Part shown: one piece after another, positions 10,842-23,864 of the stretch
Numbering within the stretch: position 1 is the stretch's first letter
Layout: the number at the start of each line of letters is the position of its first letter
Source: Euptelea pleiosperma
Taxonomy: Eukaryota > Streptophyta > Magnoliopsida > Ranunculales > Eupteleaceae
DNA length: 64,000 nt
Assembly: GCA_035048495.1 (NCBI GenBank)
Contig: CM068548.1
Span: forward strand, 1,736,001-1,800,000
Direction: 5' to 3'
Made by a program: the position numbers and the translations under genes
Notes under the pieces: model-generated
The model's input: only the letters and a program-made list of their open reading frames with translations
What the model was told of the DNA's origin: nothing
Databases searched by the model: none

Positions 10842-13150
10842 CTTAACATCCAATCGAAATAATACCACGAGCGCGGGTCCCTATTGTCTAACACACCCAT
10901 AAGTCCCTGCTACTCAAGTACACTGAGCTTGATGTGGCATCTTGGACTATTCGACGGTTAGTTACGTGTGGACTAGGAACACGCACCAACCCTAGCTTAA
11001 CCCGAGGGAACATTCTTCTTAAACACTTGACCAATCCGGTTAGTCTGGGACGTACTTAAGACAGCCATTGTGCCACACGTCTGTCTAGGCTTCGGATTGC
11101 CTTGTTGTTGACTAGAGTCAGTACTAAAGGATTCGCTTTGAAGAGTGTAGCTTGGCAAGAACCTAAGAGCGACAAAGTTAGTCCGGCGGTTAACAAAATA
11201 AACCAATGGTCCGTCCACTGTCATAATCTACCATACCCCATAAACTAACAAAATAAATCTTCAAACTTATCCTGATTTGTTTTAGGCATAGGTTTATCTT
11301 GCTTGCTCTTTGTGCATCATTTAGGATCACTACTCAAGTGTCTCCTTGCAACCTAGTCTGAGGCTTATTTTTATGGGTTCAACTGCCACATTGTTTGACT
11401 TAATCTGAGAGTCCTTCAATCTTCAACACCCTTCTTTTGCCATTGGTCTCTTACTGATGAGAGACCAGGCAGACGGATCTCATCGATCCAATCTCTTACG
11501 ACTGATGATCATTTCAGTCTCACTGCATTTTATGCTGGATAGGGGTGCTTATTGTCAACCCCACTGGAGTCTGCTCCACTAAATCCATCCCCGATATACA
11601 TTGTGTCTTCGGCTATGCTAACCATGGTCAGAGAATCCCTTGCTAGGTCTCTTACTGATGAGAAACCCACTACTGTTCTCCCATACCCGCTCCTCTTTAT
11701 GACTTGGATTAGCTAAAAATCTTCGTTAAGTCTTTTTCGAAAGGATGACATTTTCTAAAAAGTGTTATCTATTAGCTTTGAGTTCAATTTAAGTCAAGCA
11801 GTACTACATTGATGTCGGACAATTAGAAAAACTCAGATTCGGCACAATTGTACACTATCAACATCAGAATCATCATAAGTTTAGAAACTCTATAGGTCCT
11901 GCGAGAATAATTATGGAGACCTAACCTAGTGAGCTTTTGAGCCTTTATTCATGTCAGAGGGTTATATAATAATTCTGAGTCACAAGATGACTCAATATTC
12001 TTCATGCCCGCAATATTCGTTGAGAGATCTCAATATCCTTTGCTTCGATCATAAAACCCAGAACGACATCAACATTGGATTACTTCGACAGAACCTTCTC
12101 TGTATCCAGTCAAGACAGTATACATGATAGTGCGAACCCTAGAAAATGATTTGGGCCATTTTTCTGAACCATTCAGCCTTTTTACTCACCTGAATTATAC
12201 TTCACTAGAAACCCCTTGAGCCATTCTATGAAAGCATTTTCTTTGTAAACCCATCACCCTAAAACCCAGTCCAGCTACGAAGCATGACTGGCTATCCTTA
12301 TTTTGAGATGGACAAAAGAATAACTGATGTGGGTGTACCGTGAAAAGAAAAGTAAAGAAGAAAAATCAAAAGGAAAAGAAAGTGGTTCAAGCTGAAAACA
12401 AAATATGGAAAGAAAGTATGAAAAAGAGCTGAAAAGAAATTGAGCAGTCTCAGAAATATCTAGAAAAAGAGAAAAATATGAAAAAAAAAGGGAAAAAGAA
12501 CCAGATAATGGTGCTACATCGCAGAAAAAAATACAAGAAAATAGAGATATCCTCTCAAGATCTTTGAAATCCTGTATCCCTTTATTTTTCTACACCGGAC
12601 CTAAGCCTCATTATAACCTAGGAAAGTCCTATTTGATTCTAGGATAGTACGATCATAAAATGTGGAGATTGGAGAAAGGGAAGCTATAGAGTTTGATCTG
12701 ACATTCCTGAGTGAAGTGGTATTCCAATCATGAGATCTTCTTCTGTTAAAGATGTCCTTCCTTTAAATAATACATATGTGAGATCTTTGCTTTCATATAT
12801 CAACACATCTCCTCACATATAAATTGAGAGAAAAGAAGAAAACCCTTCTTATTTGATTCTATTCTGAGTGCTAAACATGTGAGATTTGAGGTCGAGGTAT
12901 AAGAACTTAGAGGTGATCTGGAAGTCTTAACTCTTGGATGATGAAAATGTTGAGCACACATACACTCAGAGTCTGACTATTCTGGGTCATGATTATCAAT
13001 CTGTAGTCTTACCAAAACTTTCCAACCCTTGGCTAGCATGTAACTGTTTTTGCATCCATTCAATGATTTGACGAACGGTGTTTTTCCTGAGCTAATATGA
13101 AAAAGTGTGCAGCATGTGCAGAGCCCTTTTAAGCTCATTTATTTCGTACT
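10842..13150 (+). other. Interior of the older nested element, no intact ORF
   Basis: Non-coding. Bases 10845-11340 match the leader of the young copy (about 27510-26990, reverse strand), and 11700-13150 match its 3' interior (about 24720-23280). A lysine-rich coding remnant near 12341-12570 is shared with 23865-24089 but is frameshifted here. Confidence 0.65.
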
Positions 13151-13187
13151 AATTGCCAAGGATTGGCAATATACTGGTTGGGGGTTG
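13151..13187 (+). other. Hairpin and polypurine tract before the 3' LTR
   Basis: ATTGCCAAGGATTGGCAAT forms an 8-bp perfect stem with a 3-base loop. It is followed by the purine-rich TGGTTGGGGGTTG that primes plus-strand synthesis. The same pair sits at 23243-23279 on the other strand in the young copy. Confidence 0.7.
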
Positions 13188-15166
13188 TGATATTCGCTCA
13201 AAAGTGTTTATTTTAAGCAATTATCCTTTTAGTGTTATCGCACTTTCCTACGTAAAAGGCTCTATTTATCTACTTTTCTACGTAAGAGTCTCTTCTGTTG
13301 CGTAGAACACACTTTTCTGGATGAAATGGTATATTTGCATGCATTAAACACATTTTCAGAAGTCTAGATATTAAGCCATTCTGATAAAGTCTCATTACGC
13401 GCTTCTTCTATCGCAGGAAACCCCGATAGGACGATTCTCAAGACTTGTGGGCCTAGATCGATCATTAAAGCCCATTATCAAAGCTTAAAGAGCCCACAGG
13501 CTATGATTAGAAGATATGGGCCAAATACTGGCTAAAAAAGAGGACCGAAGAGCCAGCCCAAAGAACGAAGAGAGCGGGAAAGCCAATGACCAAGAGACAG
13601 ACCAAAGCATCTAAAGCCGCATGAATCGACAATGAATGATGGTATGCTCTACTGGTGAAGCGTGAGGAGCGGCACAATGAAGACCAGGGTTCCAGACCCT
13701 CTGCCAATACTTTTATCTCCATTTTCTGATATTTTCTCTCTCATCTCAACTTATTCTCTCTCTCTTCATCTCTCAGTCCTCGAATCTACTGGCCTAATCC
13801 CCCTCCTTTCTGCTCCTTGCTCTCCCCAAAAATTCTCCCACGTTCTACCCTTCTTCTTCTCCTTCTTTCTCCTCTTTTCCTTCTTCTTCTTCTTTCTTGT
13901 TCTTCTTCCTCCTCACCTCGCCGGAGTTCCAGGCAGCAACTCCGGCAGCCTTCTCTTTATTCTCCTTCTTCTCCTTCTCTTCTTTCTCACCCTTCTTCCT
14001 CCTCCTCCTGCTACTTCACCCGCTAGCAACCCGTCCGCCCTTTACATTGTTGACCCAAGCACCGGTGGCTCCGCCAGACCGCGCCTCTCCGCCTTTGTCT
14101 ACTTCTTTTCCGCCATTGCATGAACACTTCACGCACCACAATCCTCTTCTCCTTTGTCTTCTCTCTCTTTCTCCTTTCTTGTTGTGATCACCGGAGTTGC
14201 AGACTTGCAACTCCGGGAAAATCCATTATGACCGCCCCCAACTCCGACTGAACTGCACCTTCCACCACCACTCCTTCTCCTTCCTATGCAATGAACCACT
14301 ACGGTGAAGCAGCCTGCAACAAGCCAATTCTTCAATGCTCTCCTTCAAAGCCTGAACCTTTTAGCCATGGGATCAATCTCTTCCCACATACCACCGTCAA
14401 GTGGAGCTGCAACTCTGGGTCTCTTGCTGGGATCTCCACAGCCAGCCATGCTCCACATCCTTGCTGTCCCCATGGACTGTAAACGCTATCTGCTTGCCTG
14501 CAATATCACGACAAGATGTTCTTCACGACTGTGTTTTTAGGCCAGCAAACACGAACCATTCAACAGCCAGCATCATTGCTCATCACGGCTTCGATTGGCC
14601 CATCTTCTTGGCCGGAATCTCCATCACATGGCAGACTCACAAGGTTGATCTCCTCCTATGCAACTCCGGTAAGCATCTTGAAGTAATCCACTATCTTTCT
14701 AGCTATTCTCTCTTTAGGATTTTCTCTCACATTCTCCCTAATTTTCTCTCTCTACATCTATCGACCTCTTCTTTATTGCTTTCTAGATTAGATTTTATGT
14801 TTTGCTTGAATGTAAGGAACTCCATTTGATTAATAAAATTAGTTTGATTATTTTTAAGTTTTTGATTGATTAATGGATTGGTCTTCATTCTTTTTATTTC
14901 CAATTATCAGTAATTTTGTCGTAAGCTCAAAAAAAATGGATGTTTTAAAGATCAATATCACCATCCTCACCCCTCCGCACATCTTCTAGGAGAAATTCGT
15001 CATTTTATGTCCTCGAATTGTGCAAACTAACCCCGAGTGCGGATCGACATCCGACACGAATCCCTATGCTAGAATCTTTGTATTTTGCAGGATAAAATCG
15101 AATAAATTACAAATGTGTTGGAACTAGGGTTACCGTAACCAACGATACGGAAAAATCCTAGTTTCA
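13188..15166 (+). repeat. 3' LTR of the older nested element
   Basis: 1979 bp, TGATATTCGCTCAAAAG to CCTAGTTTCA. It parallels 8782-10831 with many substitutions and one block deleted. CCGGAGTT-type palindromes lie at 13921-13945 and 14191-14215. Confidence 0.88.
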
Positions 15167-17069
15167 GCTAAAGCAGTCAATACTGAATGCTATACAATCA
15201 ATCGTGTTTATTTGAGAACAGGAACTCTGCAGACAGCCTATGAAATTTGGAATGGAGTTAAACCAAATATGAAGTATTTCAGGATCTTTGGGAGTACGTG
15301 CTATATACTAAGAGACAGAGAAAACCTTAGAAAGTTTAAATCCGAAAGTGATGAAGGTATTTTTCTAGGATATTCTATCAGAAGCAGAGCTTATAGGATC
15401 TTTAACAAGAGAACCTTAACCATAGAAGAATCAGTCAATGTGGTCATTAATGATAAATCTCCAAAAATTGGTGATAATAAAGATGAGATGGTAGAACCTA
15501 CGAATATTGAGAAAGGTAAAACTAATATTCATAATCTAGAAAAACCCAAAGAATGGAAATACATTAAAGATCATCCTAGTTCAGAAATTATTGGAGACAA
15601 GGATGGTGGTGTACGTACAAGACGTCAATTGAAAAATATATACAGTTATTTATGCTTTACCTCTAAGATTGAACCAGAAAATATTAAAGAAGCTCTCTTA
15701 GATGAACATTGGATAAATGCTATGCAAGAAGAGTTGAATCAATTTAAGAGAAATGATATTTGGTTTCTAACCCCTAGACCCTTGGATAAAAATATGATAA
15801 GAACTAAATGGATATATAAGAATGAACTTGATGAGAACGGAGTTATAACTAGAAACAAAGCCAGATTAGTGGCTCAAGGATACTCTCAAGTTAAAGGGAT
15901 TGATTTTGATCAGACGTTCGCCCCAGTGGCTAGACTAGAATCAATTAGGATTCTTTTAGCGTTAACCTATGTCCTAAAATTTAAACTCTATCAAATGGAT
16001 GTTAAGAGTGCTTTTCTGAATGAGATTTTGGAAGAAGAAGTCTATGTAGAACAACCTAAAGGTTTTGAAGACCCTCATAAAAGTAATCATGTCTATAGAC
16101 TTAAGAAAGTATTGTATGGGTTGAAACAAGCATCAAGAGCCTAGTATGAAATATTAACTCAATTTCTATTATAGAATGGATTTACAAGAGGAACAGTTGA
16201 TAAAATATTGTTCATTAAGAAAAGAGATAATGATATTTGATATCCCAAATATATGTTGATGATATTATTTTTGGCTCAACCACTGAGATACATGCTTTAG
16301 AATTTGCTTAAGCCATGAAATCTGAATTTGAAATGAGCATGAAAGGTGAACTGAATTTCTTTCTAGGTCTTCAAGTTAAACAATTAGAAAATGTCATTTT
16401 TCTTTCTCAATCTAAATATTCTAAAAAATTGCTTAAAAAATTTGGCCTAGAATCATCTAAATCTACTTACACTCCTATGAGCGCTAGTATTAAACTCACC
16501 AAGGATTTGAGTGGTAAATCAGTTAATCAGACCCTGTACAGGAGTATGATGGGTATATATCTCATAGCTAGCAGACCTGATATTGCTTTTAGTGTAGGAG
16601 CCTGTACTAGATATCAATCTGATCCAAAAGAATCTCATCTCTCGGCTGTTAAAAGAATCATTAAATATGTCAGTGGTACTATCGAATATGGTCTCTGGTA
16701 TCCTCTTGAGACTAACAGTGAAATTGCTGGTAATTCAGATGCCGATTGGGCAGGAAATGCTAATGATCGTAAGAGCACCAGTGGTCGATGTTTCTATATT
16801 GGAAATTGTTTGGTCGCTTGGCACAGCAAGAAATAAAATCTATATCGTTGTCTACTGCTGAAGTAGAATATATTACTACAGACAGTTGCTGTACCCAGTT
16901 GATTTGGATGAAACAAATGTTGTTGGATTATGGAATCAATCAAGAATTTATGAATTTATTCTGTGATAATACGAGTGCGATCTGTATTTTTAAAAATCAT
17001 GTACAACACTCTAGAACCAAACACATAGATATCAGACATCATTTTATTCGAGAGTTGGTTGAAAAATAG
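15167..17069 (+). pseudogene. Sirevirus pol: integrase C-terminus, reverse transcriptase, RNase H (broken)
   Basis: Continues the integrase frame ([19 protein letters not shown]). A linker follows, then RT with [41 protein letters not shown] and [15 protein letters not shown] at 16142 replaces the expected Trp. A frameshifted stretch still spells the catalytic YVDD (16252-16263). RT thumb and RNase H follow from 16315 (SRPDIAFSVG, DADWAG, KSTSGRC), and a further shift near 16830 leads to LSTAEVEY and SRTKHIDIRHHFIR. Copia-type RT, inactive. Confidence 0.92.
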
Positions 17070-17449
17070 ATAATTTCATTAGAGTATGTAAATACTGAAA
17101 TTCAACTGTCTGATATTTTGATTAAATCTTCGGATTTGCTCAGATATGAATATCTGAGAAAATCTATCAGAATCTGTCCCATTGATTGATTTCTGTTGAT
17201 ATTGACTGAAATATTTAATTATCATTGAAAATCATAGTATAAATATTTCAATTAATTATTGAGTCGACTCATTTGAAATAATGATTGGCTAATATTGTTT
17301 AGAAATTTGTTTGGTATTCTTTGAAAATCTTGATTGTTTGGGAAAATTTATTTTATTTTAAGATGATTTTGTGTTTAAAATGATATTCACAAAAGTCAGG
17401 CCTTTGGAGTACATTTTGAGGCAATTGGGTTTGCAAATTTATAATTTAC

Positions 17450-17645
17450 GATGCTGGGTCGATTGAACAAAAGGTCCGGTCGACCAGAAATATTTGTTAG
17501 TTTTTGTGATTTGATTGGTTGCGGGGACGGGCCGACCGAACATTTGGTCCGGTCGACCGAACATGTCCAGTCGACCGACCATTATGACCGGTCAACCGCG
17601 TCTTGCACCCGAATGGCTTATACTTTTCGCGGGCAGGTCGACCCA
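17450..17645. repeat. Second GGTCGACC palindrome cluster, upstream of the third ORF
   Basis: GGTCGATT, CCGGTCGACC, GGCCGACCG, CCGGTCGACCG, CAGTCGACCG, CCGGTCAACCG and AGGTCGACCC occur in 196 bp. The motif and its density match the LTR clusters, but this copy is inside the element, after the pol stop. Confidence 0.85.
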
Positions 17646-17667
17646 TGCCCGGTCCGCTGCCCTTGTT

Positions 17668-17676
17668 TATATATAG
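17668..17676 (+). promoter_or_regulatory. Candidate internal TATA box before the third ORF
   Basis: TATATATAG lies 25 bp after the last palindrome of the cluster and 166 bp before the ATG of the third ORF. The layout copies that of the LTR promoter (palindromes, TATA box, leader). Function is inferred. Confidence 0.5.
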
Positions 17677-17841
17677 TTTCTAATTGATTTTGGGTCATTT
17701 GATACTCAATTTGAAACCCTAGAAATTGTCTTTGGAGTCTCCCATCCTCTTTGAGAAATCCTTAGCTTCCTACTCTAATCTCTTTCTAGAGATTCTTATT
17801 TTCATAATTTTCTGTGGTGAAATTTTCTCTGTGATTTCTAA

Positions 17842-19002
17842 ATGACTTTAAAGGGGAAAAGAGTAAGAGGGGAATCATCTTTTAGTGATCCCTATCCCCT
17901 TAGCTTGTTCATCAATCCTATGACTAGTGCTAGCTTTATGAATAACTATATCAAAAGAGCCGTTGCCATTTAGCGTGGGGTCATCGAGAAAGAGTTGACA
18001 ATGACTGGGATTCCCAACCTTCTTAATTCGGTAGGTTGGTCTAAACTTTTGTCAATTTCTGGTGTTGCATATCCTGAGTTAGTCAGGATGTTCTATTGTA
18101 ATTTGAATAATCATGATCCAGATGGTCCTTTTCTTTATTCTGAGGTTCGAGGTGTTCGTTTTAAAATTATATTATTTTTGATGTTAAAGATAACAGGTCT
18201 TCCTCGAGTGCCTAATGGAGGAACTTTCCCACCTTCCCTACCTTTCAAGAACAAAAAGGCTATTTCAAGAGCCATTTGTGGGAAGGTAGTTCATTGGTCA
18301 TCTGATTTGGCTACAAGGGAATTACTTCCCATGTATCATTTGCTTGATTTGATTTTCTCCTACAACTTGGTCCCTAAGGCGGGACATCGGAGTGAAATTG
18401 GACCCTATATCCAGTATCTTTTATATTGTGTCTCTCGAGGCACAAAAATTTGTGGTCCATCAATAATTTTTCATCTCATGGTTGAGTTTGGCGATTGAGA
18501 ATCGCAAGTGGTCTTTGCCTTTTGGCATTTTAGTTTCAAAAATTCTGAGTCATTACAAAGTTCCTATTTTAGACTCTGATGAAACTATGCATCCCATCTC
18601 ACCTATCAATCAAGTTACTTTTAGCAAAATATTGGTTGGTGAATCATCTATGTCTGCTCCTATTTCTGCTTCTACTTTGAGTTTTGGATCCCGTCGTTCC
18701 TCTGTATCTGCATCTATTGTAGGTCTCTCGTCCAAGTTGGATAATCTTTATGCGTAGATTGACAAATTTTCTCGACGTCAGCAGCGTATGACTTCATTCC
18801 TTAGGTCTCAGCATCCTGACTATCCAGAGTCTTCACCTGAGGAGACGACTGTGCCTTCAGCAGCTGGCGATGATGAAGAAGAAGATGAAGACGAAGATGA
18901 AGATGAAGATGAGGACGAAGATGAAGATGAAGGAGAAGGAGATGATGCAGGTGACGATGATGGTGATGACGATGATGATGACGATGAGGATGATTATGAC
19001 TA
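17842..19002 (+). pseudogene. Sirevirus third ORF (plant-transposon-protein type, env position), broken
   Basis: Begins MTLKGKRVRGESS. An in-frame TAG comes at about 17971, then the main block from 17995 (GIPNLLNSVGWSKLL, YPELVRMFYCNL, GVRFKIILFLMLKITGLPRVP) resembles the 'putative plant transposon protein' domain found downstream of pol in some plant LTR elements. A frameshift near 18490 and a TAG at 18755 break the rest. The C-terminus (18870-19002) is an almost pure Asp/Glu tail of about 40 residues. No signal peptide or convincing membrane segment is visible, so an envelope role is not supported. Function unknown. Confidence 0.65.
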
Positions 19003-19280
19003 GAGCACGCTTTGTTTTTTCTCTCTTTATAGATCAGTAGTATATGTTGTGTTGATGTATTATTTGATACTACTGGTTTGTACTATTTGATACTGATGTA
19101 CTTTGGCTACTTTGTGTGGATGTTGGATATTGGTCACTATGTTGACCAGTTTACTTTATGATATATTTTGATATATTTTGGTATAATTTGGTATGATTTT
19201 TTTTTCTGTATGATTGATTAGCATTGTCTTATATTCTTTTTCATCACAGGTTTGAGTTCTTCCCTTTGTCAATGTATGAC

Positions 19281-19670
19281 AAAAAGGGGGAGAAATCGAT
19301 TATAATGTGGATTACATTGATAATAACACTTGTTGCTTTTACTATCTTATTGAACTGCTTGTCATAAAATATCTGTGATTCTTATTTAGTTCTATTTGAC
19401 TAAATGTACTGAGAAGACGTTTTTGGTATGTTTTTAACTAATATACTAATGAGAAGCTATTGTCAAAGATTTTTTTCTGTCAAGTTGATTATTTTATAGT
19501 AGCAGGTTGTTTGCAATAAGTGTGGTATCAATCACGATACTAATCGCGAGCTACAACATTGCCTCCTTGTACTTAGGGGGAGCATTATTGATTTATTTTG
19601 TAATGGACAAAAAGTGTAATATAATTGGGTAAGTATTTATTTTTGTCCTGACATTGACAAAGGAGGAAAT
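19281..19670 (+). other. Multiple polypurine tracts before the 3' LTR
   Basis: AAAAAGGGGGAGAAA (19281), TTAGGGGGAGC (19573) and ACAAAGGAGGAAAT (19658-19670, directly against the LTR) are three purine tracts in 390 bp. Repeated polypurine tracts are a known Sirevirus feature. Confidence 0.75.
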
Positions 19671-20422
19671 TGAAAAGTCTCGGTTGTCAAATCCTAGGAA
19701 TACTTAGTTCTTCGGTAAATATATGTATTGTTGTGCTTCGAATCCCCTAAAGACTGAAGCATCAAAAATCAAGTAGACTTCGACAAAACAAAAGAAGGAT
19801 TAAAGCTGAAGAAAAGCAAACCTAAGTGTTCAAGATCAACTGAAGACAAAGTCAAGATTATCAAGTACAACTGAAGACAAAGTCAAATAATCAAGCTCAA
19901 ATAAAAATAAAGTCAAAAGCTCAAGTACGTTCTCACTCAACGAACGTTCAACTATGAAGAAACTCATGTTGCAGTTATTTACGCAAATCTGAGGGTAAAA
20001 TCGAGCATTGCCAGCGGATATTGTTGTACCTTAGATAGTTAAATTTTGGTTAGGGTTCGTGCTTGTGATGAGAAGAGAAATTCTCAAAAATTTGGTAGCA
20101 TTCGGCTATGGACAAAACTATCCGGCCGACCAGCTCATTTGTGCGGGCGACCAAAGGTTCGGTCGATCGGCCAAAATGGTTCGGTCGACCCTAACTCTCG
20201 AGTTCGAGAAAGTTGGCTTAAAGCCTGAGCGGGCGACCGACTAAAGGCTCAGTCGACCGAGGTCCAGTCAACCGGCCAATAAGGCAGTCGACCTCGCCAG
20301 TTTCAGATCTCGTTTAACAAAATCTTTTATGTGATTAGAAGCACATTTTGGTCCTTCAAACGGCTATATTCGGTACGGTTCTAGCAAAGGGAGGCCTGCT
20401 TATAAATAAGAGCCCGGCCTCT
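19671..20422 (+). repeat. Sirevirus 3' LTR, first part
   Basis: Starts TGAAAAGTCTCGG and matches 5391-6135 closely. It is cut by the young minus-strand element; the target CCTCT is 20418-20422. Confidence 0.92.
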
Positions 20423-22236
20423 TGAAAGTAGGGATTTTCCGCGTCGTTGGTTACGGAAACCCTAACTTCAACACATTTGTAATTTTTATCCGATTATCCT
20501 GCAAAATTGATAGATCTGTATAGGGATTCGTGTCGGATGTCGATCCGCACTCGGGATTAGTCGGATTAGCGCGAATAAGAACATAAAATAATGGATTTTT
20601 CTCAAAAATTTCTAAAAATAAAAGGATGAAAGGGTGAGAATGGTGATAAAAGTGATTTCAAAAACATTCTTTTGAGATTTTCGGAAGATCATGAACACTA
20701 AAAATGAGTGAGATTAAATAAGCATTTAAACTAATCAAACACCATCAACATCAAATTAATTCATTTAAATCATATGTCGATTACAAAGGCTGATAATCAA
20801 AACATTTCATCATGAATAATCAACGTCAACTAGTAAGCAGGGAAAAGTAGAGAGAAAATGGTTAGAGAGAGAAAGAGAGTTCTAGAGAGAGAAATGATGA
20901 GAAAAGAATCCCTAGATAGAGGAAGTGAGATTGTAGTGATAGAAGAGAGTGGTAGAGAAAGAAGATGAGGGGAAATGCATTTTAGAGAGAGAAAGATATT
21001 CTAGGAGAGAGAAACTAAAGAAAAGAGAAGATAAAAGAAGAGAGAGAGATAGGAGAACATTCAACTTACCATGGTGGAAGATGCACGGGATGAGGATCGT
21101 GGTGGTGAAGATGAGGGAGTTGATACCTCAGAAAGTGAACACGATGTGGAGGCTGCAAAGCTGCCAATGAGATCACTGGTTGAGAGAGTAAGAGCTTCTT
21201 CTCCAGGTGTTAATGGTTTGACCCAAGGAGCACAAGTGCAAGGGCAGCAAGGTGGTGCTGCTCGTGATGGTAGCCGCCCAAAGAAGAAGAGACGGTGGCT
21301 GGAGATGCTGCTCTTCTCTTTATTTTAAATTTTTTTTATTTTTTATTTTTTTGGGTGTTGATGTCGGTATTTGCAGGCATACAGTCCGGTTGACTGGTGT
21401 TGCAGGTCTCACACCAGAACCGATGAAGAGTGGAGTTGTTACGGCCTGGAAGAGAGCTCAGGCGGAGCAACAACTGTAGTGGTTGCTGGAGGCGAAGGCG
21501 GAGGCGGTGTGCACAGGTGGAGGTTGTTGCTGGACGTTTCCAGCAACAATGAAGAAGATGGTGGTCGTGAAGAGGTGAGGATCTGCACCTGTGGAGGGCG
21601 GTGGCGCAGGCAGGCGGAGAAGAAGGCGGTATGGATGGCGATCGCACAGGCGGTTTGAAAAGGGCGAACCAGTCCGTCGAGGAGAGAAGACGGTGTGCTG
21701 TCTCACTGGTTGCACGACTGTGAGGAAGCGGTGCTTAGACGGTGATGGCAGCGGTGGTAGCAAGGGTGGTGCGATGGCTGTGGTGTTGCAAGAAGTGCAT
21801 CTGTGGCCGGAGAAGATGGTGGAGGCGGAGAGGTGCACTGGCGACCGGAGTTGCAGCCTGCAACTCCGGTGGGACGTGAAGAGAACAAGAAAAATAAGAA
21901 CAGCAAGAAGAAGAAGACAGAGGAGAGAAGGAGAAAAGAAGAAGAAGAAGAAGAAGAAGAAGAAGAAGAAGAAGAAGAGGAGGAGGAAGAAGTCTTACCA
22001 GACGGCCGGAGTTGCAGGCAACTCCGGCGAAGACGTGAAGAAGATGAAGAGAAGGAAAAATGAGAAAGAAGAAAGGAGGAGGAAGATGGGGCCAAAAACG
22101 AGGGGAAGAGTAAAGGGGAAGGAGAGGAGAAGAAAAGAAGGGGATTAGGGTTCGAATGAACCCCTATCCTTCTCCTTTTAAAGCTCCCTATTTCCTTTAA
22201 TGGAAATAGGGTATTTTTTGAAAATAAAAAATATGA

Positions 22237-22276
<40 letters not shown>

Positions 22277-23242
22277 TTAAAGTAAAAACCTACTTTTCTA
22301 TGGGGAATCTCCCCAATTAGTGGACCCCCCATTTAATTAAAATTATTTTTGAAATTCGCGGGGTCCACTAACTGGTCGGACAGCGGGTCGATGAAGATGG
22401 GCCCGGCTATTGGCCCTCATGGATTGATGATGTCCATCGTCTCACAAGATGATGTGACAGACAGTCTGATGGCGATCGGATGGATGGTGACTTGATTGGG
22501 ACTCAGATTGGTAGATCGACAGATCTAGAGAGATCCAACGGTCCGATTGAAGATCCAACGGTCCGATGGAAGATCCAACGGTCAGAAAGCTAAGGGAGAT
22601 GAGATAGAGCCGAAGGGTAGGAGTTCTGGGGTTAGGTCAGTAGATTCGAGGATCGAGAGATGAAGAGAGAGAGAGAATAAGGAGAGATGAGAGAAAAAGT
22701 ATCAAAAAAATGGAAAAAAGCACTGGCGGAGGGTCTGGAACCCTGGTCTTCATTGTGACCATCCTCACGCTTCTCCAGTAGAGTCGACTATCATTCTTTG
22801 CTGACTCATGTGGCTTTAAACGCTTTGGTCCGTCTCTTGGTCATTGGCTCTCCTACTCTCTTCGTTCTTTGGGCCGGTTTTTTGGTCCTCTTATTCAGCC
22901 CATATTTGGCCCATATCTTCTAGTCATAGCATGTGGGCTTTTTAAGCTTTGATAATGGGCTTTCATGATCGATTTGGGCCCACAAGTCTTGAGAATCGTC
23001 CCATCGGGGTTTCCTGCGACAGAAGAAGCGCGTAATGAGACTTTATCAGAACGGCTTAATATCTAGACTTCCGAAAATGTGTTTAATGCATGCAAATATA
23101 CCATTTCGTCTAGAAAAGTGTGTTCTACGCAACAGAAGAGACTCTTACGTAGAAAAGTAGGTAAATAGAGTATTTTACGTAGGAGAATGCAATAACGCTA
23201 AAAGGATAATTGCTTAAAATAAGCACTTTTGAGCGAATATCA
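20423..23242 (-). repeat. 3' LTR of the young element
   Basis: TG...CA ends (plus strand TGAAAGTAGGG...GAATATCA). It holds an (AT)n tract at 22241-22273, a (GAA)n tract at 21936-21979, and CCGGAGTTGCA palindromes at 21845-21869 and 22006-22027. ORFs rich in Lys/Glu or Ser across the GA tract are artefacts of low complexity. Confidence 0.92.
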
Positions 23243-23279
23243 CAACCCCCAACCAGCATATTGCCAATCCTTGGCAATT
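23243..23279 (-). other. Hairpin and polypurine tract of the young element
   Basis: The minus strand reads ATTGCCAAGGATTGGCAAT, then TGGTTGGGGGTTG, then the LTR start TGATATTCGC. The arrangement is identical in the older copy. Confidence 0.72.
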
Positions 23280-23864
23280 AGTGCGAAATAAATGAGCTTA
23301 AAAGGGCTCTGCACATACTGCACACTTTTTCATATTAGCTCAGGGAAAACACCGTTCGTCAAATCATTGAATGGATGCAAAAATAGTTACATGCTAGCGA
23401 AGAGTTGGAAAGTTTTGGCAAGACTACAGACTGATAATCATGACCCAGAATAGTCAGACTCTGCGTGTGTGTGTGCTCAACATTCTCATCATCCGACAGT
23501 AAAGATTTCTAGATCACCTCTAAGTTTTTATGCCTCGACCTCAAATCTCACATTTTTAGCACTCAGAATAGAATCACACAAGAAGGGTTTTCTTCTTTTC
23601 TCTCAATTTATATGTGAGGAGATATATTTAATATAAAGAGGCAAAAGATCTCACATATGTTTTATTTGAAGGAAGGACATCTTTAACAGAAGAAGATCTC
23701 ATGATTGGAATACCACTTCACTCAGGAACGTCAGATCAAACTCTATAGCTTCTCTTTCTCCAATCTCCACATTTTATGATCGTACTATCCTAGAATCAAG
23801 TAGGACTTTCCTGGGTTGTAATGAGGCTTAGGTCAGGTGTAGAAAAATAAAGGTATACAGGATT

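Larger units (their letters stand above)
8782..15166 (+). mobile_element. Nested non-autonomous LTR retrotransposon (older copy, Tat/Athila-like)
   Basis: Flanked by a perfect 5-bp TSD GCTAA (8777-8781 and 15167-15171) inside the integrase coding region. It has two LTRs of 2050 and 1979 bp with a 2356-bp interior that holds no gag or pol. The LTRs differ by many substitutions and by an indel of about 70 bp (text at 9680-9750 is absent from the second LTR), so it is clearly older than the related copy at 20423-31484. Compared with that copy, the interior has lost the PBS-proximal leader and nearly all of the 603-codon ORF. Confidence 0.88.

Noticed and set aside
18870..19002. Acidic run as a separate small gene
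   Set aside because: It is the C-terminal tail of the Sirevirus third ORF once the stop at 18755 is ignored.
21591..22332. Lys/Glu/Arg-rich and Ser/Phe-rich ORFs across the LTR at 20423-23242, and equals at 29857-30396
   Set aside because: They are caused by GAA/GA repeats and differ in length with microsatellite size. No start context or domain.
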